NCBI GenBank assembly: GCA_027452025.1
Contig: DAIDHI010000010.1
Coordinates: 1 to 64,000 of the forward strand
From: Elusimicrobiota bacterium
GTDB taxonomy: Bacteria > Elusimicrobiota > Elusimicrobia > UBA1565 > UBA9628
Direction of reading: 5' to 3'
DNA: 64,000 nt
Shown here: positions 45,050-53,763 of the stretch, piece by piece
Layout of the letters: each line of letters begins with the position of its first letter
Numbering within the stretch: position 1 is the stretch's first letter
Position numbers and translations under genes: made by a program
Notes under the pieces: generated by a model
Databases searched by the model: none
The model's input: only the letters and a program-made list of their open reading frames with translations
What the model was told of the DNA's origin: nothing

Positions 45050-46626
45050 CGAGGCGCCGGCCGGGCCGCTTCCATCATCTGCAGAGCGCTCTGCCACACC
45101 TGCTCCGTCGTGATGAGCTTCATGCACAGGAAGTGGCCGTGGGGACAGGCGCGCGAGCCGTGCAGGCCGCAGGGCCGGCAGGCCAAGTCGGCTTCGAGCA
45201 CCCGATGGGCCGGCCCGTAGGGAAAGAAGCCCAACTCTCGGGTCGTGGGCCCGAAGATCGCCAGCGTGGGCACGCCGCAGGCGGTGGCCAGGTGCATGGG
45301 ACCCGAGTCGTTGGTGACGAAGAGCGAGAGGCGCGGCATGAGGGCCTTGAGGTCGGAAAGGTCGGTCTTTCCCGACCAGTCCAGGGCCTGCGAGGAGCGG
45401 GCGATCTCCGCGCAAAGAGGCGCGTCCTTGGGACCGCCGATGAGCACGGCGCGCCTTCCCGAGGCCTCCAGGCGGCGGCAGAGCTCGGCGAAGCGCTCGG
45501 GCGGCCAGCGCTTGGTCGGCCAGGCCGAGCCGGGATGGACGCCGACCAGCGGACGGGCGGCGGACACGCCGTCTTGCGCCAGGCGCCCGCCGACGCGCTC
45601 TTGCGCGGCCGGATCGGGCGCCAGGTAGAGGCCCTCGTCGAGGCGGATGCGCAGGCCCGGCTCCAGCGGCTTGAGCAGGGCGAGGTTTCTCTCGAGGTCG
45701 TGCATGAGCCAGGTGAACGGCACCGTCTCGGTCAGGAACAATCGTCCGGCGCTCGAGTCGAAGCCGATGCGGCGGGGGATGCGCGAGAGATAGGCGAGCA
45801 GAGCGCTGCGCAGCGAGCGGTGGGGGATGATGGCCAGGTCGAAGCGCTCCTCGGCAAGTCTGGCGGCCAGCCGCCAAGGTCCGCGCAGGCCGGCGTGCGC
45901 CCCTCGCTTGTCGTCGCGGATGACGGCGTCCACCCAGGGGGAGCGCTCGAAGATCTCGGCCGTGGCGGGCAAAGTCAGCACGGTCAGCCGGCAGCGCGGC
46001 ATGACCTCCTTGATGTCGCGCGCGAGGGGAATCGTCAGCAGGCTGTCGCCCAGAAAGGCGCTCTGGATGAGAAGGACGCGAGCGGCGAGCGGCAGCGAAC
46101 CGTCCCCGGCTCCATCGGGAGATGCCTTGGGCCTGGGGACCGCGCCCGTCTCGTCGAGCGAGACGTCGGAGGCCGTGGCCAGCGCCGGCTCGGGGCGAGG
46201 CCGCAGCCCGAAGGCGGCCAGGGCGTCGAGGTAGCGCTCCACGACGTGCTTTTCCAGGACCGGCGACGTCCAGCCGAAGGTCACGAAGACCCGGCGCGCC
46301 AGCGCGCATTTGCGGTAGACGGCACGATGGGGGATGTTGGAAAGCCGGCTGAGCAGGCGCGATCGGAGGTTTCCGTGCAAGTCGAGCAGATGGGTGAAGC
46401 CTCTCGAGCGCGCCAGGCGCAGGGCTTGGCGCAGGCCGGTGAAGCGGATCACCTCATCGACGTAGGGATTGCCTTCAAGGACGCCTGCGAACTGCGGCTT
46501 GACCAGGACGGCGATGCGCGCGTTGGGCCACTGCGCCTTGAGGCTTTTGTAGACGGGGACGGTGAGGATGACGTCTCCCAGAGACGACAGGCGCACGACC
46601 AGTATCTTCGGTTCCACCGAGGACAA
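45046..46626 (-). CDS. GT9 heptosyltransferase with an extra N-terminal half GT9 domain
   Basis: 526 residues, against about 350 for the family. Residues 1-150 match only the N-terminal Rossmann half of GT9 (ILVVRLSSLGDVILTVPVYK, HLLDLHGNLRSRLLS). A Pro/Ala/Asp linker (about 160-185) follows, then a complete GT9 enzyme (VLLIQSAFLGDSLLTIPLAR ... GVHPGSAWPTKRWPPERFAEL ... VTNDSGPMHLATACGVP). The first copy lacks the ADP-heptose-binding half. TTG 46626 or GTG 46617 are possible starts; a -10-like TAAAAT abuts the TTG. Probably heptosyltransferase II-like. Confidence 0.85.
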   Translation of the reverse strand: MSSVEPKILVVRLSSLGDVILTVPVYKSLKAQWPNARIAVLVKPQFAGVLEGNPYVDEVIRFTGLRQALRLARSRGFTHLLDLHGNLRSRLLSRLSNIPHRAVYRKCALARRVFVTFGWTSPVLEKHVVERYLDALAAFGLRPRPEPALATASDVSLDETGAVPRPKASPDGAGDGSLPLAARVLLIQSAFLGDSLLTIPLARDIKEVMPRCRLTVLTLPATAEIFERSPWVDAVIRDDKRGAHAGLRGPWRLAARLAEERFDLAIIPHRSLRSALLAYLSRIPRRIGFDSSAGRLFLTETVPFTWLMHDLERNLALLKPLEPGLRIRLDEGLYLAPDPAAQERVGGRLAQDGVSAARPLVGVHPGSAWPTKRWPPERFAELCRRLEASGRRAVLIGGPKDAPLCAEIARSSQALDWSGKTDLSDLKALMPRLSLFVTNDSGPMHLATACGVPTLAIFGPTTRELGFFPYGPAHRVLEADLACRPCGLHGSRACPHGHFLCMKLITTEQVWQSALQMMEAARPAPR

Positions 46627-46644
46627 ATTTTAGCAATTTGCCCG

Positions 46645-49600
46645 TCAAGAGGGGCGGCTCACGGCGACCAGGGGCGCTCGCCCGCGAGAGGCCGCCTTCC
46701 AGAGCTTCGCCAGGGAGGCGTCCAGGCGCGCCCGCCCTGCGCTTGCCAGCAGGAGGTCCTGGAGCTCCTTCTTGGTGCCGCGGCCGCGCAGCCAGCCCTC
46801 GAAGAGGCGCACGGCCGCCTGGTCGCCGCCGCAGCCGGCGGCGTCGAGGAACGCTTCCATCAGCGGCACGGCGGCGCCCTCGTCAAGCAGGCGCCGGACC
46901 GCCTCCCAGACGCCGGTTCCTGTTGCCACGAAGGCCGGAGGATCCTCGACGAAGGCCGCCAAGCGCCCGAGGACGCGCGACAGGCCGGCCGCGGCGGGCT
47001 CCTTCTCCCAGTGCCGAGCCCCTTCCTTGAGCTCGGCCAGGGCCTGGGCGTGCAGGGAGCGCACGGCTTCGGCGTAGCCGGGCGTGTCCTGCGCGGGCAG
47101 CGGACCGACGCCCAGCGGCCTTCCGGCGCGCCGCGCCTCGTCGAGCTGCGCGCAGAGCGCGGGGCCGAGGATGGAGCGCAGCGAGGCTTCCTTATCGTCG
47201 CAGACGGCCAGCATGAGCTTGGCCCAGTCGCGAGGCTTGAGGGCGTAGCGCTTCCAGAGCGCCTCGTCGTCTCGCGCCGCGGCGATGTCGGCGGCGTCTC
47301 GCGAAAGCTCCGCCGGCGGCAGCGGCGCGTCCCAAGGCGAGATCCTGCGGTACTCGGCATAGGAGGGAAGGCCGCCGAGCCGGAGCCGGCCCTCCCGGTA
47401 GAGCCGATAGGCGGCGGGCAGGGCCAGGGCGGCGGCCGCAAAGCGGTAGCGCGCCGGCTCCTGCACGCTGGCGCGCGTGCGCACGACGGCGGTGGCGGCG
47501 GGAAAATCGAGGTTCCATCCCGCGGCCGAAAGGCCGGAGCGGATCTCTCCGGGAATGAGCGAGAGCCCGTCGGCCGGAGGGTCCTGGACGAAAAGCTCGT
47601 CGACGGTCCAGCGCGCCCGCGAGCGCGCGCCCAGGCGCGAGCGCAGGCCCGCGCGCTCGGAAACGGTCTCCAGGCCGTCGGCGATCGACTCTCCGTTGAG
47701 CGTGAGGCCGACGTCGGAGACGCCGCCCGCGTATTTGGCCGCCATGACGTGGACGTAGGCGTTCTCTACCAGGATGCGGCCGATGTTGTGCGCCGAGACC
47801 TGCTTGACCCGCACGACCTCCGTGCCCTGGCGGCCGCTTTCGGCGTCGTCGTACTCGCGCAGGCGCTCCACGCGGATGTCCGACAGGGCGCCGCTCTGAT
47901 CGCGCACCGGGACCAGGACGGCCTCGCGCAGCCGGCCGCCCGCGGCCGCGGTGCGCACGATGACCTCGTCGGCGCCCCCGAAGACCGTGAAGAAGCCGAT
48001 GCCGAAAAACCCCGCCGCGCCCTTCTTCATGCGCTGCGACAAGGCGTCGGCGATGCGCCGCGAGGCGGCGGCGTCGTCCTGGGCGAGGGATTGCCGCAAG
48101 AACGCCTTGAGCGCCTCATCGGCGACGGCGCCTTCTTCGAAGAACTCCGCGAGGACGCGTTCGAGCTTTTCCTCGGTTGCGCCCCCGAGGGCGAGGAACC
48201 CGCGGACCTCGTCGGCCAGGGTCTTGGTGGTGGCTTCCGGCACGAGCATGGCCTTGATAAGCCGTCCCAGCTTCATGCCCACTCCGTCCCTGACCGAGAC
48301 CAGCCAACGCGAGCCGTCCTCGCTGAGAAAGCTGCGCAGCCGGATGTCCGGCAGAGCGACCGGACGGCCCTCGCGCCGCGCCTCTCGCGCCGCGTCGCGC
48401 GCGTTTTGAACCAATTCGCGAATCCACACCGGCGCGGAAAGGCCCTGGTTGACGACCACGCCGCGCACCGAGGCGAGATCGGCCGCCTCGCCGGGTCCCA
48501 GCGCGCCGACAGCGCGCGCGAAGGCGTCGAGCCCGCCGGCGTCGAGCTCGCCGTCGGAGACCCGGCGGGCCGCCGCGATGAGGCGGCCCAGCGACCCGAC
48601 GTCGTCGACCGAGCGCGCGGCGGGCCCGCGGGGGGCGTCGTCGGCCTCGCGCCGCAAGAGGCTGTCGGCGCCCTCGCGAAGCATCTGGAGGTAGACCTGC
48701 GCGGCCGCGGGCAGGTCGCTGAGCGCCTTGCCGGCGGGGCCGGAGAGGTAGGCCAGGGGCTGGGCGCGCGCGCCGCCCTCGACGACGACGGGCGTCAGCA
48801 GCGCCTCGCGCAGATCATCCAGGATCTCCGGCGCGGCCTCGAGCAAGTCGAGATAGTGGGCGGCCGCCGCGGTCCGAAGGCCCGCCTCGCCGCGGTAGAG
48901 CCGGTCGGGAATCTCGAAAGCCTGCCGCAGCCAATCCGGCCGATGAAGGTTGGCGCGCGCCAGGCGCTCCAACCGCTCCAGGGTTTCCGGCTGGATGGCC
49001 GCGCGCGCGGCCTCCACGCCGAGGAACAGCCGCGCCAGGGACCAGCGCGGCATCATGACGGCGCGATAAGGCGCCGCGGCTCTCGTCTCAGGGCTCAGGC
49101 GCGCCAGCTGCGGCCCATCGGCGCGCAGCGCGCGGGAGAGCTCTCGGGCGTCTCTCGAAAGCATCAAGGGCCCCGCGCCTTCCCAGTCGTCCAGCGGCTC
49201 GAAGAGCGCCGGGGCGAGCCCCGTCGCCGCCGCGCAGGCCAGCGAATAGAGCACCTGAGGGCCGTAGGCCAGCGCAAAAGCCTTCGGCGCCGAGTCGCGG
49301 GAGACGGCGCGCAGCGCGCCGTCGTCGTTGTAGGGGCGGTAGTAGACGGTGTCGCCGTCGCGCACCGCCGCGCGGGGATGGACGCCGGCGAGCTCGGCGA
49401 TGGGCGCGCCGTCGGCGTCGCAGAAGAAATCGCGGCGGCGGCCGTCCTGCGCGCCTTCGACGAAGAACAGGTCCGGCCCGAGGCGCGAGACGTTGACGAC
49501 GGACGCGCCGTCGACGACGGCGGGCGACCAGCGCTCAAGACGCGCGTCGCAGGCCTCGACGCCGCCTTGGCCGGCGGCGAGGAGCTTGCCGCCGATGACG

Positions 49601-52600
49601 GCCAGCGGGCGTTTGTCGAGGTCGAGCGGGCCGCCGCCGTGCGCGAGCAGCCGGCCGCCGACGCGCTCGCCTTTGACGGCGCGGACGAAGGAGTAGACGG
49701 TCCGCCCGTCGATGGTCCAGGCCGAATCGAGGGCCAGGGAGGACCAGGGCAGGCGGGCCGGCATCGCGGAGACCTCCCAGCGGCCGCGATCGCCGCAGAC
49801 GGCGAGAGTCTGGGTCTCGGAGCCGTTGAGACCCCTGCTTCGCCGCACCGCGAAGCGGTCGACGCCCTCCCGGCTCTCGATGGGGACGATCTCGGCCGAG
49901 GCCGAGCTCAGGTCCATGACGACTTGAACGCGTCCCGATTCCGGCTCCAGGCGCGCCAGGCTGCGGCCGATGACGGCGTAGGAGCGCGGTCCCAGGGCGG
50001 CGACGAGCTTTGGGGTGTGCCAATAGGAGCCCAGCGTGCGCGGCCGGCCGCCGTCCAGCACGCGCAGGCGGCCGCCCGTCTTCCAGTTGTTCTGATCGAC
50101 GTAGAGGGCGCAGCGGCCGCGCACCAGCGGCTCGCTGCCGCGCACGGGCAGGGGCCGTAGCCCCGCCTCGGTCTGCGCGAAATAAGCGCCGCCCCGACCG
50201 CGGTAGACCGCTCCCCAAGGCGTCGGCCGCTTCTCGAAGGAGGACGCGCGGGCCAGGTCCCGCCACCAAAGCCAGGCCAGCGGCAGGCGCTGCCGCCGCC
50301 ATCCGAAGGCCGCCCAGGCCCGGCGCAGCGGGGAAACGCCGCGGCGCAGGCGCCACAGCCGCCACAGGGCCCGACCGACGAGGAGGAGGCTGCCGCCGAT
50401 GGTTCCCAGAAGGACGGCGAGCAGGGCCCAGGCGCCCGGGCCCGAAGGCGCGGGCTCGGAGGGCAGCGGCGGGCGAACGCGGCGCAGCCAATGCTGGAGC
50501 TCGCGCAAGACCGGGTTTGGCCTCGGCGCGTCCAGGCCTGAGATCACCTCGGGCGCCGCATGGAGCAGGGGCATCAGCGTCGTTGTCTCGACGAACTGCC
50601 ATTTCCCGTCGACGGCGACCAGGACCTTGGCGTGCCCGACGAGGTTCTGGTAGAAGACCTGCCCGCGGCTGTTTTCCAGGCCCACGTAGGCGGCGGGCAG
50701 GCCGACGTAGCGGGCCATGAGGTAGTAGTAGAGGCTCGAGGTATTGCAGATGATCGGGATGCGTTGTCCCGAGTCGAGATAGGCCTGCGCCGTCGAGCTC
50801 CAGCTGATGCCGTTGAAGACGAAGGGCTGGTCGTAGTCATAGACGAAGTCCTCGGCCATGAGGCGCTCGACGGCGGCTTTCTTGGCCGAATCGGGGGCGC
50901 TCTTGACGGGGTCGAGCGCCCGCCTCCACTGCTGGGGAAAATCTCCGAGCTCGTTGGCCGGCAGCGGCGCCGAGGCCTGCACGGCGTTGACGTCGGCGTG
51001 GAGCTCGATGCGATAGCTGACCATGGCCGGGCCCGTATAGCCGGGGACCGTCAAGGAGTCGTCGGTCTGGTCGAAGCTGAGCGTCCGCAGCGGGCGCCCT
51101 CGATCGTCCTCGACGGAGACGCCGGCGATGGCTCCATCGGGCTTGTTGAACAGCCTCTCGGCGTCTCCATTCTGGAGCCACAGCCGGTAGCGGACCTGGA
51201 TGCTGCCGATGATCGGACCGGAGGCCGGCGCCGCCCAGCGCGCGTCGTCGGGCGACCAGCCGCCGTCGGAATCCAGCCGGGCCTTGACCGAGCTGACGAA
51301 GAAGGGTCCGACGGGCGCGTCGGTCACGAAGCCGCCGAAGGGCAGGCGCGGCCGGCCATCGCGCGCTTTGGCGCCCGGGCGGGGGATCAGCGGCGCGACG
51401 TTTCCCAGGGCGTCGTCGTGGCTGGCGTGGAAGGCGGTCGACCAGGTCATCGTCTGCGGCGCGGGCTGATGCCAGGAGGGCGCGAGGCGGTAGGCCAGCG
51501 GAGCGGCAGCAAGCGTTGCCGCCAGCACGGCGGGGCCCAGCCAGCGCGCGGCGCGCGCCCGCAGGCGCGCGAGCGCTCCGGGCGGCGGCGGGGGAGCCCG
51601 CGAGGCGGCGGAGCGCGACAGCTCCCGCTCGATCCTGGCCACGAGCACCTCGGGGTCCTCGCGGCTTTCCGCCAGGGCCTGATCGATGACGACGACTCCG
51701 TCGTCGACGACGGCGAGGGCTCCGTCGGGCCGCAGGGGCCGGGAGAAGAACTTGGCCTGGGTGCGCCGCTGCAGGGCCTGCCAGGCGGGCAGGCGCGTCA
51801 GCGAGGGAGGCAGGGGCTCGAAGCCGGCGTTGGCGAAGTCGACGGGAGTAGGGGAGAAGAGCGCCTCGTCCAGGAATACGATCTTGTCGCTGACTCCGGC
51901 CAGAGGCGCCCACCGGGCCGCGTTGGGCAAGAAGGCCGCTCCGCTCTTGCGGTAATCTTCGAGCAGGCCAGAACGGGCCAGGCGCTGGCGCAAATACCAG
52001 AGCAGGTCCGTGGCCGTCGCCGCGTCGCCCCGGGTCAGGCCCTTCTCGCGAGAAGGCTGCTTGTCCCGGATGAGCGCGGCCAGGCTGTTGATGAGGGCGA
52101 AGCGCTGCGGCGAGCGGACGGAGGGGTCGGTAAGGCTCTCGATGAGAAGGCGCAGCCCGCGGACGGCGGCCTTGAGGGATTGGTCCGCCGTGACCAGCGA
52201 GACGACGCCGCGGTCCTCCGTCAGCTCCGTGTCGTGCGGCAGCTCGATGAACACGTCGCCGGCGAGATTAAGCCTGCGGCCGTCGGAATCGAGGGCATCG
52301 CGCTCGATCTCCACGCCGGCGACTCCGAGCGCGGCGTCGGGCTCGGCGGCCGGCCGGTAGAGCAGCCGGGCCGGCTCGCCGGTGGCGGCCACGGGCTTAT
52401 CGGTGCCGTAGGGCTTGAGATAGCGCTCGAAGACCTCCTTGAGCCCCATACCGCGGCCCTGGTCCTCGATCTCGTAGCCGGTGCCGTCGATTGCGACCGT
52501 CACGGCGGGAGCGGCGGCCTGGGCGACGGGGCCTTCGCGGCCCCACTGACGGAAGTCCTGCGGCCGGTTGATGGCGTCGCCGCCGGCCCAGAGGATGGGC

Positions 52601-53718
52601 CCGCGGTCGTTGGCGCGCAGCTTGCGCTCGAGGAACTCCCGGCGGTGCGCGACTTGGGCGGGCGTGAAGTCTTTGTAAAGCCGAAAGAGCGTGCCCCGCC
52701 GATTCGAGGCGGCCAGCCTGTAGTCGAAGTAGACCTCCGAGTCCTGCCGCCAGAAGACGAAGCGCGCCTGCGTGCCGTCGCCCTTGGAGGTCTCCATGAC
52801 CAGGCGGTCCTGCGGCTTGCTCAGCTCGCCTAGGACCTGCAGGCCGCCCACGCCGAATCGGCCCACCTTGCGCCCTCCGGGCGTGGTCGCGTCCTGGGCG
52901 TTGGCGACGACCTCGAGCATGGCCTGGGCGGGATCGGCGGCCTGGCGCGAAAGGAGAGTGTCCATCCGCCTGGTGTCGCCGCCGGCAAACAACGTCTCGG
53001 GATCGGCTTGGCGATAGTCTTGCTCGGTCCGCGCCAAGCTCGCGGCCAGCCGCGCCTCCATGACGGCGGCGGCGCGCGAGAGGGGGATGGCGCGGGTGGG
53101 CTGGAAGGGCAGCGGCGCGGCGGCGCCGGCCGGCGCCGGAGGGGCGCGCAGTCCGCCGAGGACGGCGTCGCCCTCCGAGAGCCGGGGGGCGGCGGGGGCC
53201 AGCCGCGGCTGCGCATGGCCCTGCGGCGAAGCGGCGACCGGATTTTCGGAGGCATCGCGGGCCCAGGACCGGCGGGCCTTCTCGATGGCGCGCGCCGAGG
53301 CGCCCGCGGCCGCCTCCAGGCGCGGCGCGCGGGCCGGGGCGAGGGCCGCGAGCAATGCGGCCCGCTGCGGCCGCGCCGCGAACTCCGCCGCGGGGGCCTC
53401 GGCCGCGTAGGCATCGGCCTTGGCCCGGACGAGGGCGGCTTGCGCCGAGACCTGGGGGAGGGCCGAAACCTCGGCGACCCCAACGCCGGCCTGCGCCATC
53501 ACGTCGGCGAAGGTCTCGGCCTGCGCCGCGGTGAGCGGGGGCAGCCCGAGCGACTGCAGCAGCGGCCGTGCCGCGGGCGAGGGCAGGAAGGCCGTCCACG
53601 CGCCGGTCGCGTCGGAAGCCCGCGACGACCCGGCAAAGGCCGCGCAGGCCAGCGGCAGAAGGGCGGCGACGAGAGCGAGACGCAGCGGCGGAGTCCGGCG
53701 CCCGGGGAGCGGGTTCAT
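46645..53718 (-). CDS. Giant exported/membrane protein with two Hsp90-type (GHKL) ATPase regions and a transglutaminase-like domain
   Basis: 2,357 residues from ATG 53718, with GGGAG Shine-Dalgarno. Order: signal peptide (12-34); Ala/Pro-rich helical region (35-210); GHKL region 1 with LEVVANAQDA (N-box, N273), GRFGVGG (286-292) and EDQGRGM (418-424) then YGTDK; helical part to about 700; membrane helix (728-745); beta-rich region, then a transglutaminase-like core with Cys991 (CNTSSLYYYLMARYVGLP), His1029 (GHAKVLVAVDGKW) and Glu1044; membrane helix (1095-1118); a propeller-like beta region (about 1165-1475); a helical region; GHKL region 2 with IRELVQNARDA (N1772), RDGVGM (1810-1815) and GFFGIGFF (1903-1910); helical C-terminal 350 residues. 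No known protein with this layout comes to mind. Codon use looks like its neighbours and there is no frameshift. Confidence 0.8.
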   Translation of the reverse strand: MNPLPGRRTPPLRLALVAALLPLACAAFAGSSRASDATGAWTAFLPSPAARPLLQSLGLPPLTAAQAETFADVMAQAGVGVAEVSALPQVSAQAALVRAKADAYAAEAPAAEFAARPQRAALLAALAPARAPRLEAAAGASARAIEKARRSWARDASENPVAASPQGHAQPRLAPAAPRLSEGDAVLGGLRAPPAPAGAAAPLPFQPTRAIPLSRAAAVMEARLAASLARTEQDYRQADPETLFAGGDTRRMDTLLSRQAADPAQAMLEVVANAQDATTPGGRKVGRFGVGGLQVLGELSKPQDRLVMETSKGDGTQARFVFWRQDSEVYFDYRLAASNRRGTLFRLYKDFTPAQVAHRREFLERKLRANDRGPILWAGGDAINRPQDFRQWGREGPVAQAAAPAVTVAIDGTGYEIEDQGRGMGLKEVFERYLKPYGTDKPVAATGEPARLLYRPAAEPDAALGVAGVEIERDALDSDGRRLNLAGDVFIELPHDTELTEDRGVVSLVTADQSLKAAVRGLRLLIESLTDPSVRSPQRFALINSLAALIRDKQPSREKGLTRGDAATATDLLWYLRQRLARSGLLEDYRKSGAAFLPNAARWAPLAGVSDKIVFLDEALFSPTPVDFANAGFEPLPPSLTRLPAWQALQRRTQAKFFSRPLRPDGALAVVDDGVVVIDQALAESREDPEVLVARIERELSRSAASRAPPPPPGALARLRARAARWLGPAVLAATLAAAPLAYRLAPSWHQPAPQTMTWSTAFHASHDDALGNVAPLIPRPGAKARDGRPRLPFGGFVTDAPVGPFFVSSVKARLDSDGGWSPDDARWAAPASGPIIGSIQVRYRLWLQNGDAERLFNKPDGAIAGVSVEDDRGRPLRTLSFDQTDDSLTVPGYTGPAMVSYRIELHADVNAVQASAPLPANELGDFPQQWRRALDPVKSAPDSAKKAAVERLMAEDFVYDYDQPFVFNGISWSSTAQAYLDSGQRIPIICNTSSLYYYLMARYVGLPAAYVGLENSRGQVFYQNLVGHAKVLVAVDGKWQFVETTTLMPLLHAAPEVISGLDAPRPNPVLRELQHWLRRVRPPLPSEPAPSGPGAWALLAVLLGTIGGSLLLVGRALWRLWRLRRGVSPLRRAWAAFGWRRQRLPLAWLWWRDLARASSFEKRPTPWGAVYRGRGGAYFAQTEAGLRPLPVRGSEPLVRGRCALYVDQNNWKTGGRLRVLDGGRPRTLGSYWHTPKLVAALGPRSYAVIGRSLARLEPESGRVQVVMDLSSASAEIVPIESREGVDRFAVRRSRGLNGSETQTLAVCGDRGRWEVSAMPARLPWSSLALDSAWTIDGRTVYSFVRAVKGERVGGRLLAHGGGPLDLDKRPLAVIGGKLLAAGQGGVEACDARLERWSPAVVDGASVVNVSRLGPDLFFVEGAQDGRRRDFFCDADGAPIAELAGVHPRAAVRDGDTVYYRPYNDDGALRAVSRDSAPKAFALAYGPQVLYSLACAAATGLAPALFEPLDDWEGAGPLMLSRDARELSRALRADGPQLARLSPETRAAAPYRAVMMPRWSLARLFLGVEAARAAIQPETLERLERLARANLHRPDWLRQAFEIPDRLYRGEAGLRTAAAAHYLDLLEAAPEILDDLREALLTPVVVEGGARAQPLAYLSGPAGKALSDLPAAAQVYLQMLREGADSLLRREADDAPRGPAARSVDDVGSLGRLIAAARRVSDGELDAGGLDAFARAVGALGPGEAADLASVRGVVVNQGLSAPVWIRELVQNARDAAREARREGRPVALPDIRLRSFLSEDGSRWLVSVRDGVGMKLGRLIKAMLVPEATTKTLADEVRGFLALGGATEEKLERVLAEFFEEGAVADEALKAFLRQSLAQDDAAASRRIADALSQRMKKGAAGFFGIGFFTVFGGADEVIVRTAAAGGRLREAVLVPVRDQSGALSDIRVERLREYDDAESGRQGTEVVRVKQVSAHNIGRILVENAYVHVMAAKYAGGVSDVGLTLNGESIADGLETVSERAGLRSRLGARSRARWTVDELFVQDPPADGLSLIPGEIRSGLSAAGWNLDFPAATAVVRTRASVQEPARYRFAAAALALPAAYRLYREGRLRLGGLPSYAEYRRISPWDAPLPPAELSRDAADIAAARDDEALWKRYALKPRDWAKLMLAVCDDKEASLRSILGPALCAQLDEARRAGRPLGVGPLPAQDTPGYAEAVRSLHAQALAELKEGARHWEKEPAAAGLSRVLGRLAAFVEDPPAFVATGTGVWEAVRRLLDEGAAVPLMEAFLDAAGCGGDQAAVRLFEGWLRGRGTKKELQDLLLASAGRARLDASLAKLWKAASRGRAPLVAVSRPS

Positions 53719-53737
53719 GGGGGGGTCTCCCGGACGC

Positions 53738-53743
53738 AGTATA
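53738..53743 (-). promoter_or_regulatory. -10 element of the giant gene
   Basis: Minus strand TATACT, 19 nt before ATG 53718 and 20 nt after the stop of the upstream gene, so the giant gene probably has its own transcript. No convincing -35 at 16-18 nt. Confidence 0.45.
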
Positions 53744-53763
53744 ACAGGGGAAAGCGGCTGCCG

